The translations under genes were made by a program, and so were the position numbers. DNA of 64,000 nt from Marinilabiliaceae bacterium JC017 (GTDB lineage Bacteria; Bacteroidota; Bacteroidia; Bacteroidales; Marinilabiliaceae): assembly GCA_004296775.1 (NCBI GenBank), contig RHGE01000016.1, positions 27,828-91,827 of the forward strand, written 5' to 3'. The notes under the pieces were generated by a model that was not told the origin of the DNA, did not search any database, and saw nothing but the letters and a program-made list of their open reading frames with translations. Below, piece by piece: positions 53,527 to 62,648 of this stretch (its first letter is position 1; every line of letters begins with the position of its first letter).

Positions 53527-55185
53527 CTACAAGAGGGCTAATACTAATATCTGTGCCAGCAACACGCGTAAAAACATGGTCAATGGATACACGGTAGCAT
53601 AAGCTGTTGACTGGGCTTGTCCCGGAGCAATAGAATTGGCAAATTCCAATGCCGGAGGATCGGTCATTGAACCGGCCAGCAACCCACAGATGGTTAAATA
53701 ATTCAACTTCATGAGACGTGCGACAATGCCCACAATCATGATGGGCACAAATGTGATTATCGCACCGTATAACATCCAGATATAGCCCCCATTAACAATG
53801 GTACTGACAAAATGCTTACCGGAAGACAAACCAACACAGGCCAAAAAGAGAATAATCCCCAATTCACGAATGAACAGGTTGGCACTTGGTGTCATGAAAA
53901 AGTTTACTTTACCCACACGTCCTTTATGGCCAAGTAACAAAGCGACCAAAAGCGGTCCACCGGCCAGTCCTAGTTTAGCCGGAGCCGGCAATCCCGGAAA
54001 TACGATAGGGATACTACCAATTACGATACCGGCAAATATGCCTAAAAAGATAGGTACAATATTGGGATGCGACAGCTGATCCATTGAGTCACCCAACATT
54101 TTGGCCACCTCAGGTAATACCTTCCGTTGTCCAACAACGCGTACGGTATCCCCAAATTCCAAGGTATGGTCTGAAGTAGGTAAAATTTCATTCCCGGCCC
54201 GAAAAATACGGGTCACATTGGCAGGAAAACGACGATACACGCCAATCTCTTTGATTGTTTTTCCAGCCAACGCTTTATTCGTGATCAATATATGTTTCAT
54301 TCCCAGTTTACCAGTGATCTCCACTTTACCGGTTTTGGCAACTTCTCCGACAGTCAACTCCAGATTTGAAAAATTCTCCTCCGTAGATACCCCATACAAA
54401 ACATCACCTTCCTTTAGCACCAAATCATCTTCAGCACTAACAAACTGATCCTCACGTAAAATACGAGATATCACAAATTCTTTATCAAGCGTTTTCTTTA
54501 TAAACGCAATATCCTTACCAAACAGATTTATATTTTGCACCTTGATATTGATGCCCTTAAGCTTACCATTCATCCCGGTTACATCGCGCTTATAATCTTC
54601 CTGTTCGCGATCCACCTTAATCTTAAAAAACACCCTCAACAAAAGCATGGTGAGGATAATGCCAAAAATACCAAAAGGGTACGCCACGGCATAACCCATA
54701 CCTGTAACTTGCACCGCATCAGTAGCTCCGGCCATTTGTTCCGATATAGCTTGCTGAGCTGCTCCCAGCCCTGGCGTGTTAGTCACCGCACCACACATGA
54801 CGCCGGTAATAACAGGAAGCGGAATATCAAACACCACTTTCAAAGCTAATGCCGTGAAAAAACCTAACACAACGATACTAGCAGCAAGGATGTTAATTTT
54901 TAATCCATTATTCTTCAGTGAGGATACAAAACGAGGTCCCACATCCAAACCGATGGAGTAAACAAATAAGATCAAACCAAATTCCTTGGCAAAGTGCAGG
55001 ACGTGCCCGTCAATCTTTGCCCCCAGGTGTCCGACCAACAGACCGGCAAATAGCACCCCGGCTATCCCTGGTTTGATTTTACCCAATTTCAATTTACCGA
55101 TCATTACACCTAATAAACCGGTAATGCTTAAAAAGAGCAAGGTCTGGGCCGTCCCTTGTCCGCTAAAAAGCTTGATTAATTCCAT
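53527..55185 (-). CDS. AspT/YidE/YbjL-family transporter
   Basis: This 552-aa inner-membrane protein has two repeats of about five to six helices (YidE/YbjL duplication). The first starts LFLSITGLLGVMIGKLKLGKIKPGIAGVLFAGLLVG and the second GIFAGIVIGSIPIVFPGLPAPAKLGLAGGPLLVALLLG. Between them, near residues 200-370, lie two cytosolic TrkA-C/RCK_C domains. The AspT family includes aspartate:alanine exchangers and the corynebacterial succinate exporter SucE1. The gene follows a minus-strand cobalamin riboswitch by about 470 bases and precedes propionyl-CoA-type carboxylase genes. A dicarboxylate, perhaps succinate, is a reasonable substrate guess from that context; it is not shown by sequence. 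Confidence 0.88.
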   Translation of the reverse strand: MELIKLFSGQGTAQTLLFLSITGLLGVMIGKLKLGKIKPGIAGVLFAGLLVGHLGAKIDGHVLHFAKEFGLILFVYSIGLDVGPRFVSSLKNNGLKINILAASIVVLGFFTALALKVVFDIPLPVITGVMCGAVTNTPGLGAAQQAISEQMAGATDAVQVTGMGYAVAYPFGIFGIILTMLLLRVFFKIKVDREQEDYKRDVTGMNGKLKGINIKVQNINLFGKDIAFIKKTLDKEFVISRILREDQFVSAEDDLVLKEGDVLYGVSTEENFSNLELTVGEVAKTGKVEITGKLGMKHILITNKALAGKTIKEIGVYRRFPANVTRIFRAGNEILPTSDHTLEFGDTVRVVGQRKVLPEVAKMLGDSMDQLSHPNIVPIFLGIFAGIVIGSIPIVFPGLPAPAKLGLAGGPLLVALLLGHKGRVGKVNFFMTPSANLFIRELGIILFLACVGLSSGKHFVSTIVNGGYIWMLYGAIITFVPIMIVGIVARLMKLNYLTICGLLAGSMTDPPALEFANSIAPGQAQSTAYATVYPLTMFLRVLLAQILVLALL

Positions 55186-55654
55186 ATCAAAAGATTTGTT
55201 TTTTATTAGGAGAGGGCTATAACGACCAATTATTTACCCCCTCCCAATATCTACTCAGGTTATATTATTATTTAATCCACCGTAAGGGTTCGATGGATCA
55301 AAAAAGAATTCTAACATCATTAATACCAATAATTTTAATTCACCACATAATAAAACTGCGCTAACAAAAAACTTTCCTGCTTTACCATAAGCAAAACCTT
55401 TTCGTGCAAAAATTGACAAAGCATGCAATTGACATGTTTGCCATTTCATTCTTTGAACTGTGCCGATAAAAAATTTAAAACTACAGTACGAGAGTAGTTA
55501 AATCTCATTGCAAGCATAAATAATTGTTTTAGTTTCAATTACTCCCATATGCTTACACGGAATAGAAAAGGAAAATACAATAAAACAGGATCCACTAGCG
55601 TGAACCTCTAATTATTGATAACCACTCTTTCCGCGAAAGCAATTACCGCTCATA
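55186..55654. other. Long leader between riboswitch and transporter gene
   Basis: These 469 AT-rich bases carry no supported gene; one 64-residue minus frame lacks any family feature. No TAnnTTTG -7 box was found on the minus strand within it, which favours transcription from the riboswitch promoter further right. Just after the aptamer the leftward strand has gctttcgcggaaag, a short hairpin like those after the other two riboswitches. Confidence 0.45.
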
Positions 55655-55862
55655 AAACAAGACAGGTCTCCTGGCTTACCCCTCCTGCAACGCCTTCCCA
55701 TCTTCATTTCTTCAGACAGTGGCAAAATGTTGCAGAATATTTTGGGGACTCACAGTTGCGCGTCAGCTCATGATTTCCGGCCTTCCAAAGACCCGTCACA
55801 TGATTCCCTATTAAACCCGTTTTACCGGGTATCCTGTTTCATTTAATCAATTTTTCGAGCGG
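55655..55862 (-). promoter_or_regulatory. Cobalamin riboswitch upstream of the AspT-family transporter
   Basis: On the minus strand the aptamer reads, in order: acccggtaaaacgggtttaa, tagggaatcatgtga, gctgacgcgcaactgtgagt, gccactg, gatgggaaggcg and the B12 box aagccaggagacctg (near 55662-55680). This matches the classic B12 element, including the GCCACTG and GGGAAGGC blocks. The nearest leftward gene is the transporter at 53527-55185. Confidence 0.93.
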
Positions 55863-55870
55863 CAAACTTA
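55863..55870 (-). promoter_or_regulatory. -7 box in front of the minus-strand riboswitch
   Basis: The minus strand reads TAAGTTTG, a match to TAnnTTTG, and transcription starting some seven bases later would begin at the aptamer edge. The -33 box is not clear. Confidence 0.55.
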
Positions 55871-56004
55871 GAGCAAAATTCTTGAATAACGATTCAGTTT
55901 TTAGTTTTTTTTTACAAAAAAAAACACAAACCACATGCAACCTGCATCTTAGGCTAAGCGAAATAAAAATGAATTATTTCATATTTGGATTTCAAAATTT
56001 ATGA

Positions 56005-56012
56005 TACATTTG
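56005..56012 (+). promoter_or_regulatory. -7 box in front of the btu-operon riboswitch
   Basis: TACATTTG at 56005-56012 matches TAnnTTTG, and TTTG at 55984-55987 could be the -33 box with a short 17-base spacer. It lies just before the aptamer. Confidence 0.5.
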
Positions 56013-56029
56013 CATCGTTTTGGTTTTTG

Positions 56030-56190
56030 CTTAGCCACTGCTAATCAAAACAAAAGGGAACCCGGTGAGATTCCGGGACAGTACCCGCTGCTGTGATTCC
56101 CCTAAAGTTATGGCACACTCAGCCACTGTTCATTACAACATGAATGGGAAGGCGCCATTAACCGGGATAAGTCAGAAGACCTGCCAGACA
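56030..56190 (+). promoter_or_regulatory. Cobalamin riboswitch upstream of the B12 uptake operon
   Basis: The aptamer shows aaagggaacccggtgagatt, ccgggacagtacccgctgct, gccactg, gggaaggcgcc and the B12 box agtcagaagacctgcc (near 56169-56184). About 20 bases later the hairpin gcttt-cgggatt-aaaagc follows. It precedes a surface protein gene, a second surface protein gene, btuB and btuG in the same direction, so B12 should repress its own uptake genes. Confidence 0.95.
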
Positions 56191-56325
56191 TTTACTATTT
56201 CAATGCTTTCGGGATTAAAAGCAGATGAGCCTTCACCTTTTCTGGAGCCTTATTGCTATTTCGTGTTGCATTGAATTTTGGTAACCATAAATCTCTTAAG
56301 AGAACGCTTACTAAAATTTAATGAT

Positions 56326-58974
56326 ATGAGAAAAATTTACTTTTTAATTGGATTCTTTCTTTCAAGTTTACTGAATGGAGCAACAGCGCAAAGCAACCTT
56401 GGTTCTTTTATCACGGAACCCATAATTGCATCGTCAAACGATCCGGTGGGAACGGCCTTGCCAAACATTCCTGATGACTTTCAAAATGACCTGTGGCTCA
56501 ATACCAACTACCGCGAAATGAGCGTAGGGGATACTTATGACATAGTAGCCCGCAGAGTGCCAGAAATTATTGACGGACCCATTTCCAACAACATTACTCT
56601 CCCGACTTTTCACTACAATGTGGTACGCGGCAATAGCGTGAGCGTGGATGCCAATGGTGTAATCACAGCGAACAACTTAGGGACAAGTATTATTGAAGTA
56701 ACCTATGATGCCATTCAAGCCAATGGACAAAACTATGGTGCGGTATCGCAGGTGAATATTACTTACATGGTTATAGATGTTATTGATAATACTAACGATC
56801 CGGGCATTACACTATCAACTGATATTTCAACCAGGAGTTACGATACCCACTATTTCCTGGGAGATGGTGTGGATTACTCTTTCACGATTTCAGCCTCCGG
56901 AGCCGATAATATCACGGTAACCTGCAACGATGAACCAGCTGTAAAAAATGGTAATTTATACTCGGTCACGTTGAAAAACCGTGCCAACATTATTGAAATA
57001 ATCGCTACCAATACCACCGGAACGAAAAAACTCTATTACGTCATTGATGCAAGAAAAATAGCGATCAATATTACTAATCTATCCAATCCCAACAGAGCAA
57101 TCGTTGCCGGAGATAATGTGAAGGTTGCTTTTCACGGCATTACATTACCAGTTTACAAGCTGGCCACCATTTATAATCCTCAATATGAATCCATATGGGG
57201 TGGAGAATACACCAGAGTTGTATACGAAAATCCCCAACTAGGAACTCTAAAAACCAACGATCCAAATATTGATCAATACACTATTGCAGATTACAACTCG
57301 ATCTCATTTTCTTGTACAGAAACCGGAACTTATACCTTTTCTAATGGTCACATACATGAGGTCTGGTGGGGCTCTCCACTGGGTACTGAGAAAGATATGA
57401 GCGGACCTGGGCAGCCCAATTTAAATGCACCCACCAATGAGTCAGACTTTTCTTTCTTTCCCGAATTCTCTATACCAGTTATAGATCATTGCTTTGCTTC
57501 CACAACCAGACCAGACTATAAGACTGCCGATGAAACGGTAGAGCCAGGTTTTAACACAAAATTGGATTATAAGAAAACAAAATCATACCAAACGATTGGA
57601 TTGTTCGATATCGCTGGCGGTGTAATATATCACTACGATTTCGCAACTCATATAGTACATGGCCTGAATATAAAAACAGAAGAAGAGGTATTTACTAGTA
57701 AGCCCCTAAATCCGGACGATACGATTTATCCAGCCTGGGTAGCTGTTGATGAACAAAATGAAACTCTATATTTTGGTTATACTGTTTCAGGCAATGAGAA
57801 CGACCGCATATACAAAACCAACTTGACAAATGGTGAATGGGAATACCTGACCACATTGGCTTGTAATTATGATGGTGAAATATACAACGGACAATTGTAT
57901 GTTTCCGGATTGGGGTATAGCAATTGGCAAGACCCTAACATTGAAAATAAAAACTCCATCTGGCTGGTGAATCAATCAGAAAGTGTTACCCATACTAAAT
58001 TAATAACTGTTCCTGGCAACTCCACTGGTTTCGACATTGCTAACAATGGAAATATGGCAATAGGGGAGTATGTTGCTGATGGTAAATTTGCAATATGGCA
58101 ATGGAATGCCGCAGAAATTGAACAAGCAAAAAAAGACAATCAGGTACTTGAAACTAATGTTGCTGCTAAAATCAGTTCTCTTTCTGATGGAGTTTGTGAT
58201 TGTGTGTACGATAATGCCAATAATTTGTATTGGAACACCAACAGTTTTACTAACGGATCAAAAATTGTAAAATGGAATGGAAAAACAGGAGATGGTAACA
58301 ACTATGAGGTGATTGCAACAAACAAAGGAGGATGGCTAAACATGCTTAAAGCCACTGGCAATGTGGAAGCAAGAAACATTGATATGAATTTGTATATCGG
58401 TGGTACCAAAGAAGGTCTTTCTGCTATTCACAAAGATGTTCCACCAGAGATCTTATTGAATAATTTCGCCTTCGATTACACGCAATCCTCAATGAGCTTT
58501 GACTTAAATAACATCTTGCAAGATGTCGATGATGATGGACCTATTACATTAGAAGTAGTGAAAAATAGTCAACCTACCCTTATTACAAGCACAATAGATG
58601 CCGAGCACCTAATATTTGGTCTATCTGAAAATAAAACCGATCAAGCAACAGTAACACTGAAAGCTACCTGTAACGGATTAAGCAATAATAAAGTAATAAC
58701 AATAGATATTACTATTCCTAATAACATCGAAAACAAGGATCGAAACTTAATAAAATTTTACCCAATTCCATGCTACGATTATTTTACCATTAAAGGTGAT
58801 AATGTAGCAGGTAGCCCGTATATAGTATACAACATAAGTGGTCAGGTAATTATTAGCAACCGCTTAAACAGTAATGAACAAACCATAGATGCCTCACAAT
58901 TGGCTCCAGGTACATATATCATTATTCTTGAAACAGAACAAAAAGTAATAACACAAAAAATCATCAAACGATAA
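56326..58974 (+). CDS. T9SS-exported surface protein of the B12 locus (Ig-like, propeller-like)
   Basis: From the ATG at 56326 the protein is 882 aa. It has a signal peptide (MRKIYFLIGFFLSSLLNGAT, cut near AQS) and a BIG2-like segment (VSVDANGVITANNLGTSIIEV). A ~330-residue region reads like a beta-propeller (GLFDIAGGVIYHYD, YPAWVAVDEQNETLYFG, IYKTNLTNGEWEYLTTL, ...WLNMLKATGN). A type A T9SS sorting domain closes it (FYPIPCYDYFTIKG, YNISGQVI, LAPGTYIIILE, ITQKIIKR). It should be exported by type IX secretion and held at the surface. As first gene after a cobalamin riboswitch it probably binds B12 or B12 complexes. That start is preferred because the earlier in-frame codons lack a signal peptide. 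Confidence 0.82.
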   Translation: MRKIYFLIGFFLSSLLNGATAQSNLGSFITEPIIASSNDPVGTALPNIPDDFQNDLWLNTNYREMSVGDTYDIVARRVPEIIDGPISNNITLPTFHYNVVRGNSVSVDANGVITANNLGTSIIEVTYDAIQANGQNYGAVSQVNITYMVIDVIDNTNDPGITLSTDISTRSYDTHYFLGDGVDYSFTISASGADNITVTCNDEPAVKNGNLYSVTLKNRANIIEIIATNTTGTKKLYYVIDARKIAINITNLSNPNRAIVAGDNVKVAFHGITLPVYKLATIYNPQYESIWGGEYTRVVYENPQLGTLKTNDPNIDQYTIADYNSISFSCTETGTYTFSNGHIHEVWWGSPLGTEKDMSGPGQPNLNAPTNESDFSFFPEFSIPVIDHCFASTTRPDYKTADETVEPGFNTKLDYKKTKSYQTIGLFDIAGGVIYHYDFATHIVHGLNIKTEEEVFTSKPLNPDDTIYPAWVAVDEQNETLYFGYTVSGNENDRIYKTNLTNGEWEYLTTLACNYDGEIYNGQLYVSGLGYSNWQDPNIENKNSIWLVNQSESVTHTKLITVPGNSTGFDIANNGNMAIGEYVADGKFAIWQWNAAEIEQAKKDNQVLETNVAAKISSLSDGVCDCVYDNANNLYWNTNSFTNGSKIVKWNGKTGDGNNYEVIATNKGGWLNMLKATGNVEARNIDMNLYIGGTKEGLSAIHKDVPPEILLNNFAFDYTQSSMSFDLNNILQDVDDDGPITLEVVKNSQPTLITSTIDAEHLIFGLSENKTDQATVTLKATCNGLSNNKVITIDITIPNNIENKDRNLIKFYPIPCYDYFTIKGDNVAGSPYIVYNISGQVIISNRLNSNEQTIDASQLAPGTYIIILETEQKVITQKIIKR

Positions 58975-58988
58975 TACTTATAACCTGG

Positions 58989-59023
58989 CCACCGGATCAA
59001 CCTATTGATCCGGTGGTTTTTTT
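58989..59023 (+). terminator. Strong intrinsic terminator inside the B12 uptake operon
   Basis: CCACCGGATCAA (58989-59000), loop ccta and TTGATCCGGTGG (59005-59016) form a perfect 12-bp stem followed by seven T. It lies 14 bases after one gene and 18 bases before the next, so it should reduce expression of the downstream genes. Confidence 0.9.
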
Positions 59024-59040
59024 GATCTTAATAATTATCC

Positions 59041-60504
59041 ATGAAGCAGATTTACATTTTATGCACCTTTCTTAAAATTTGCTGTCTTTGTTTTAGTCAG
59101 ACAGACATACAATATGCCAGCAAGCTCATAAAATATGTCCCGGCCCCCGGACAGTTTATTAATAAATCCCCGGGTTTACCCGCCAATGCCCAAAAAATTA
59201 TCGGTAAACTGGATCCGGGAGACATGGTTTCACTAGGTTTTTGGGGTGGCTATGTAGTTGTTGGTTTTGATACACCTATTAAAAACGATCCAAAGCATCC
59301 CTACGGCGTAGATTTTACAGTCTTTGGCAATCCCTTTTTGGGAAGCAGCGAACCGGGCATTGTGATGGTGATGCAAGATAAAAACGGCAATGGCAAACCG
59401 GATGAAACCTGGTATGAACTGCAGGGCAGCGACCATTGGTTAAGTACCACCAAAAAAAATTACACCATTACATACACCAATCCGCATGGCAAGTACAATG
59501 TTCCGTATGTTGATAGTGATGGCAAAAGAGGCGAAGTAACGTACATGCCTTACCATGGACAGGAACATTATCCCTTATCCACAAATTTTCCTGACATCAA
59601 TCAAACCAGCTACTCCTTTACAGGTACCAAACTAAAATCAAAAACCAACCATGGTACCATTTGGGTGAATTACGAATTCGATTATGGCTATGCCGATAAC
59701 AAACCAATTAATCGTCGAATACCTTTCGACCAACCAGATAATCCCTATACTTTATATGAATTAGAAGGATGTGGTGGAGATGCATTTGATATCAGCTGGG
59801 CCATGGATAATAAAGGAAATCCTGTAGAATTAGATCAAATTGATTTTATAAAAATTTACAACGGCGTAACACAAAACGCAGGGGCCATTGGCGAAGTATC
59901 CTGCGAAGTTGCTTGTATTGCGGCAGTAAAACCCAATTCTCACATCACAGGTGTGACTGATATGATCATTTCGAACCACCCACCTGTAATTGGCCAACAA
60001 CCCGCCAAACGTGAATTTGAATGGCCACAAGGTCTCCCTTTTCCTTTTGAAGCGTATGTCATCTCAAAAGGCAAAAAGAATGCAAACCAATCTATTATTT
60101 GGGAAACGGATAATTCTTCCATTGCTACTATTTCGTCAGAGGGCGTATTGCATCCCAAAGCGCAGGGCACTGTAACAATAACCGCTAAATGGCAGAAAAA
60201 CCGTGCGATCAGACGGGAATTTAAAATCATTATTACACCGGCAACTGCCAATGAGGAACCACAACAATTTCAAGACCTCCGCCTCTGGCCTAATCCGGCT
60301 CGCAACAGATTTTACATCAAATCACCACATGACCGCATTACAAAAGTTTGTATTTATAATTTATCCGGACAAAAGGAAGCCGAACAACATTATGACGAAG
60401 CCGAAAAGGTAACGATAGAATTAAATGGCCTGACAACCGGCATTTATTTAATTGAAATCCAATCCCAAAACAAAACCATTGTAAAACGTTTGATCGTTCA
60501 ATAA
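59041..60504 (+). CDS. T9SS-exported surface protein of the B12 locus
   Basis: This 487-aa protein has a signal peptide (MKQIYILCTFLKICCLCFSQ). A ~280-residue beta-rich domain has VSLGFWGGYVVVGFDTPIKN, VDFTVFGNPFLGSSEPGIVMV, DKNGNGKPDETWYELQGS and YELEGCGGDAFDISWAMDN. A BIG2-like module follows (SIIWETDNSSIATISSEGVL and GTVTITAKW), then a type A T9SS sorting domain (LRLWPNPARNRFYIKS, YNLSGQKEAE, LTTGIYLIEI, IVKRLIVQ). Proteins of this general kind occur with BtuB in Bacteroidota. A role in capturing corrinoids at the surface is likely from context. The domain itself is not one I can name with certainty. Confidence 0.8.
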   Translation: MKQIYILCTFLKICCLCFSQTDIQYASKLIKYVPAPGQFINKSPGLPANAQKIIGKLDPGDMVSLGFWGGYVVVGFDTPIKNDPKHPYGVDFTVFGNPFLGSSEPGIVMVMQDKNGNGKPDETWYELQGSDHWLSTTKKNYTITYTNPHGKYNVPYVDSDGKRGEVTYMPYHGQEHYPLSTNFPDINQTSYSFTGTKLKSKTNHGTIWVNYEFDYGYADNKPINRRIPFDQPDNPYTLYELEGCGGDAFDISWAMDNKGNPVELDQIDFIKIYNGVTQNAGAIGEVSCEVACIAAVKPNSHITGVTDMIISNHPPVIGQQPAKREFEWPQGLPFPFEAYVISKGKKNANQSIIWETDNSSIATISSEGVLHPKAQGTVTITAKWQKNRAIRREFKIIITPATANEEPQQFQDLRLWPNPARNRFYIKSPHDRITKVCIYNLSGQKEAEQHYDEAEKVTIELNGLTTGIYLIEIQSQNKTIVKRLIVQ

Positions 60505-60532
60505 TAACTACTGCTTTATCTGTTTATTAATG

Positions 60533-60577
60533 ATTTGGATACTTGACCCGGTTCAGGTATCCAAATTTTCAATTTTT
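60533..60577 (+). terminator. Hairpin terminator before btuB
   Basis: ATTTGGATACTTGA (60533-60546), loop cccggt and TCAGGTATCCAAAT (60553-60566) pair along 14 bp with one G-U. It is followed by tttcaattttt. It is the second terminator-like hairpin between genes of this operon. Confidence 0.75.
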
Positions 60578-60582
60578 ATTCC

Positions 60583-62637
60583 ATGATAAAAAAGACCATA
60601 CTCGCTTTGGGTATATTATGTGTTTCCCCCCTTTTACTAAAAAGTCAGTCTCTTTCTGACACCATTAATATTAAAGAAGTTGAAGTAACTGCTAACATTT
60701 TACTTAAAAAAGAAGAAGCCGGCGTCACCAAAACAACGGTGGACACCATTGCCATGATGGAATCACAACACTTGTCGTTGAGTGAATTGATTTCTACCCA
60801 TACACCTATCTTCATTAAACATTATGGACGCGGAAGCCTGGCTACTGCTTCATTCAGAGGAACTGCTCCTTCCCACACCCAGGTACAATGGAATGGCATC
60901 AGCCTGAATTCACCAATGCTGGGCATGGTGGACTTTTCTTTAATCCCGGTATGGTTTTTCGATGATGCACAACTCTATCATGGCGGTGGTTCCTTACACC
61001 TCTCGAGCGGCGCTTTGGGAGGCACCATCGCATTAAAAGGAAAGCCCATGAACTGGAACCAATCTTTCTCAGCAACGGCATTGGCAGGCCTGGCAAGTTT
61101 TCACACCTATGACTACTTTACAGCCCTTGGTTTTGGAAGTAAAAAATGGCAATCAAAAACCAAGGCATTCTATTCTTCTTCCGAAAACGATTTTGAATAC
61201 ACCAATAAGTTAATTCGGGATCTGGATTCTCAAACAGGAGAAGAAACGCATCCTACCGAAAAGAATGACGCTCCTTATGAAAACTATGGTCTTCTGCAGG
61301 AGTTTTATTGGCGACCAGCCACTGATCAAATAATTGCTCTTAGAGGATGGGGCCAACAAACAATCCGGACAATTCCTTTACTCCTTACTGATGAATCGGA
61401 TCGCACCAACCAATATTCCTCCGGCGGATTTTATACCACTGAAAAATTTGTCACCAAAAAAAAGAACGAACAAATCAACAAAGCCTTACGCCTTTCTGCT
61501 CAATGGAAAAAATATGGCGAACTAAGTCAGTGGTGTCTTCAAACAGGATTGAATCATGAAAATAATGATTACATCGCTCAACACACCGTTTCAGGCGATA
61601 CGACCGAAACAACCCTCAATGCCAACAGCCTGTCATCAAGCTGGTACAACAGTCTGAATTGGAAATTAAAACTTGGAAAAACTACAGTATTACACTCCGG
61701 ATTAGATTACCAACACCACAATGTTCATTCAAATGATACAGTCAGTAAAACCGGATACGACAAAATCCAATCACTACTTTCAGCACATGCCAAAATCGCC
61801 GGCCAAATCACAGATGCTGCCACCTGGTCGCTATTATTGCGTGAAGAATGCATCGATGGTAACTGGCAACCATTCCTGCCCTATTTGGGATTGGAATGGC
61901 AACCCTTGAAAAACTCTAATCTTGTAATAAAAGCCAGTGCAGCCAAAAACGCTCATTATCCCACGCTTAATGATTTATATTACCTGCCTGGGGGTAATCC
62001 CGATTTAAAAATCGAAGAGAGTATCACCGTGGACGGAGGGCCGGCTTTTTCATGGAAAAAAAATAAACTACATTTCAACTGTTCCATCACTGGTTTCTAT
62101 TCCGATGTGAAAAACTGGATTATCTGGCTCCCCACATATAAAGGTTATTGGGAGCCCATCAATATCGAAAAAGTTGTCTCCAAAGGATTTGAGAGTAACC
62201 TTCTGGCCCAACTAAAATATCCGGAAGGATCCATTACCCTTAATCTATCGTATGCCATGACCCATGCCCTTAATTATGGCAATCCCATCAACTGGGCCGA
62301 TGACTCTTATGGCAAACAATTACCTTATATTCCAGTGCATTCAGGAACGACAGGAACGACTATCTGCTATAAAAACTGGGAACTGAACCATACTTTCACC
62401 GGCTACAGCACACGATATACCACATCATCCAACGAAAAAGAAACAAAGCGGGATTGGATATACCCTCACCTGATAAACGACATTTCCCTGTTGTACCGTC
62501 TGAAGTTAAATACACACCTGGTGGAATTCAGGTTCAAAGTTTATAATCTGTTGGATGAAAACTACCGGAATGTTCTGCAACGCCCCATGCCGGGACGCAA
62601 TTACTGTCTTATCGTTAAATATAATTTCCATAAATAA
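60583..62637 (+). CDS. btuB: TonB-dependent vitamin B12 receptor
   Basis: This 684-aa outer-membrane receptor has a signal peptide (MIKKTILALGILCVSPLLLK, cut near SQS), a TonB-box-like NIKEVEVTA and a plug domain (LSELISTHTPIFIKHYGRGSLATASFRGTAPSHTQVQWNGISLNS and GGGSLHLSSGALGGTIALK). The 22-strand barrel ends VEFRFKVYNLLDENYRNV...MPGRNYCLIVKYNFHK. The BtuB assignment rests on the small plug without CarboxypepD or STN domains, the riboswitch upstream and the BtuG-like gene 11 bases downstream. It imports cobalamin using TonB energy. Other corrinoids or haem are less likely alternatives. Confidence 0.88.
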   Translation: MIKKTILALGILCVSPLLLKSQSLSDTINIKEVEVTANILLKKEEAGVTKTTVDTIAMMESQHLSLSELISTHTPIFIKHYGRGSLATASFRGTAPSHTQVQWNGISLNSPMLGMVDFSLIPVWFFDDAQLYHGGGSLHLSSGALGGTIALKGKPMNWNQSFSATALAGLASFHTYDYFTALGFGSKKWQSKTKAFYSSSENDFEYTNKLIRDLDSQTGEETHPTEKNDAPYENYGLLQEFYWRPATDQIIALRGWGQQTIRTIPLLLTDESDRTNQYSSGGFYTTEKFVTKKKNEQINKALRLSAQWKKYGELSQWCLQTGLNHENNDYIAQHTVSGDTTETTLNANSLSSSWYNSLNWKLKLGKTTVLHSGLDYQHHNVHSNDTVSKTGYDKIQSLLSAHAKIAGQITDAATWSLLLREECIDGNWQPFLPYLGLEWQPLKNSNLVIKASAAKNAHYPTLNDLYYLPGGNPDLKIEESITVDGGPAFSWKKNKLHFNCSITGFYSDVKNWIIWLPTYKGYWEPINIEKVVSKGFESNLLAQLKYPEGSITLNLSYAMTHALNYGNPINWADDSYGKQLPYIPVHSGTTGTTICYKNWELNHTFTGYSTRYTTSSNEKETKRDWIYPHLINDISLLYRLKLNTHLVEFRFKVYNLLDENYRNVLQRPMPGRNYCLIVKYNFHK

Positions 62638-62648
62638 TTATTCAACGC

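Noticed and set aside
55255..55449. 64-codon minus-strand frame between the riboswitch and the transporter
   Set aside because: No family features, no ribosome site and no continuity with neighbours; treated as leader DNA.
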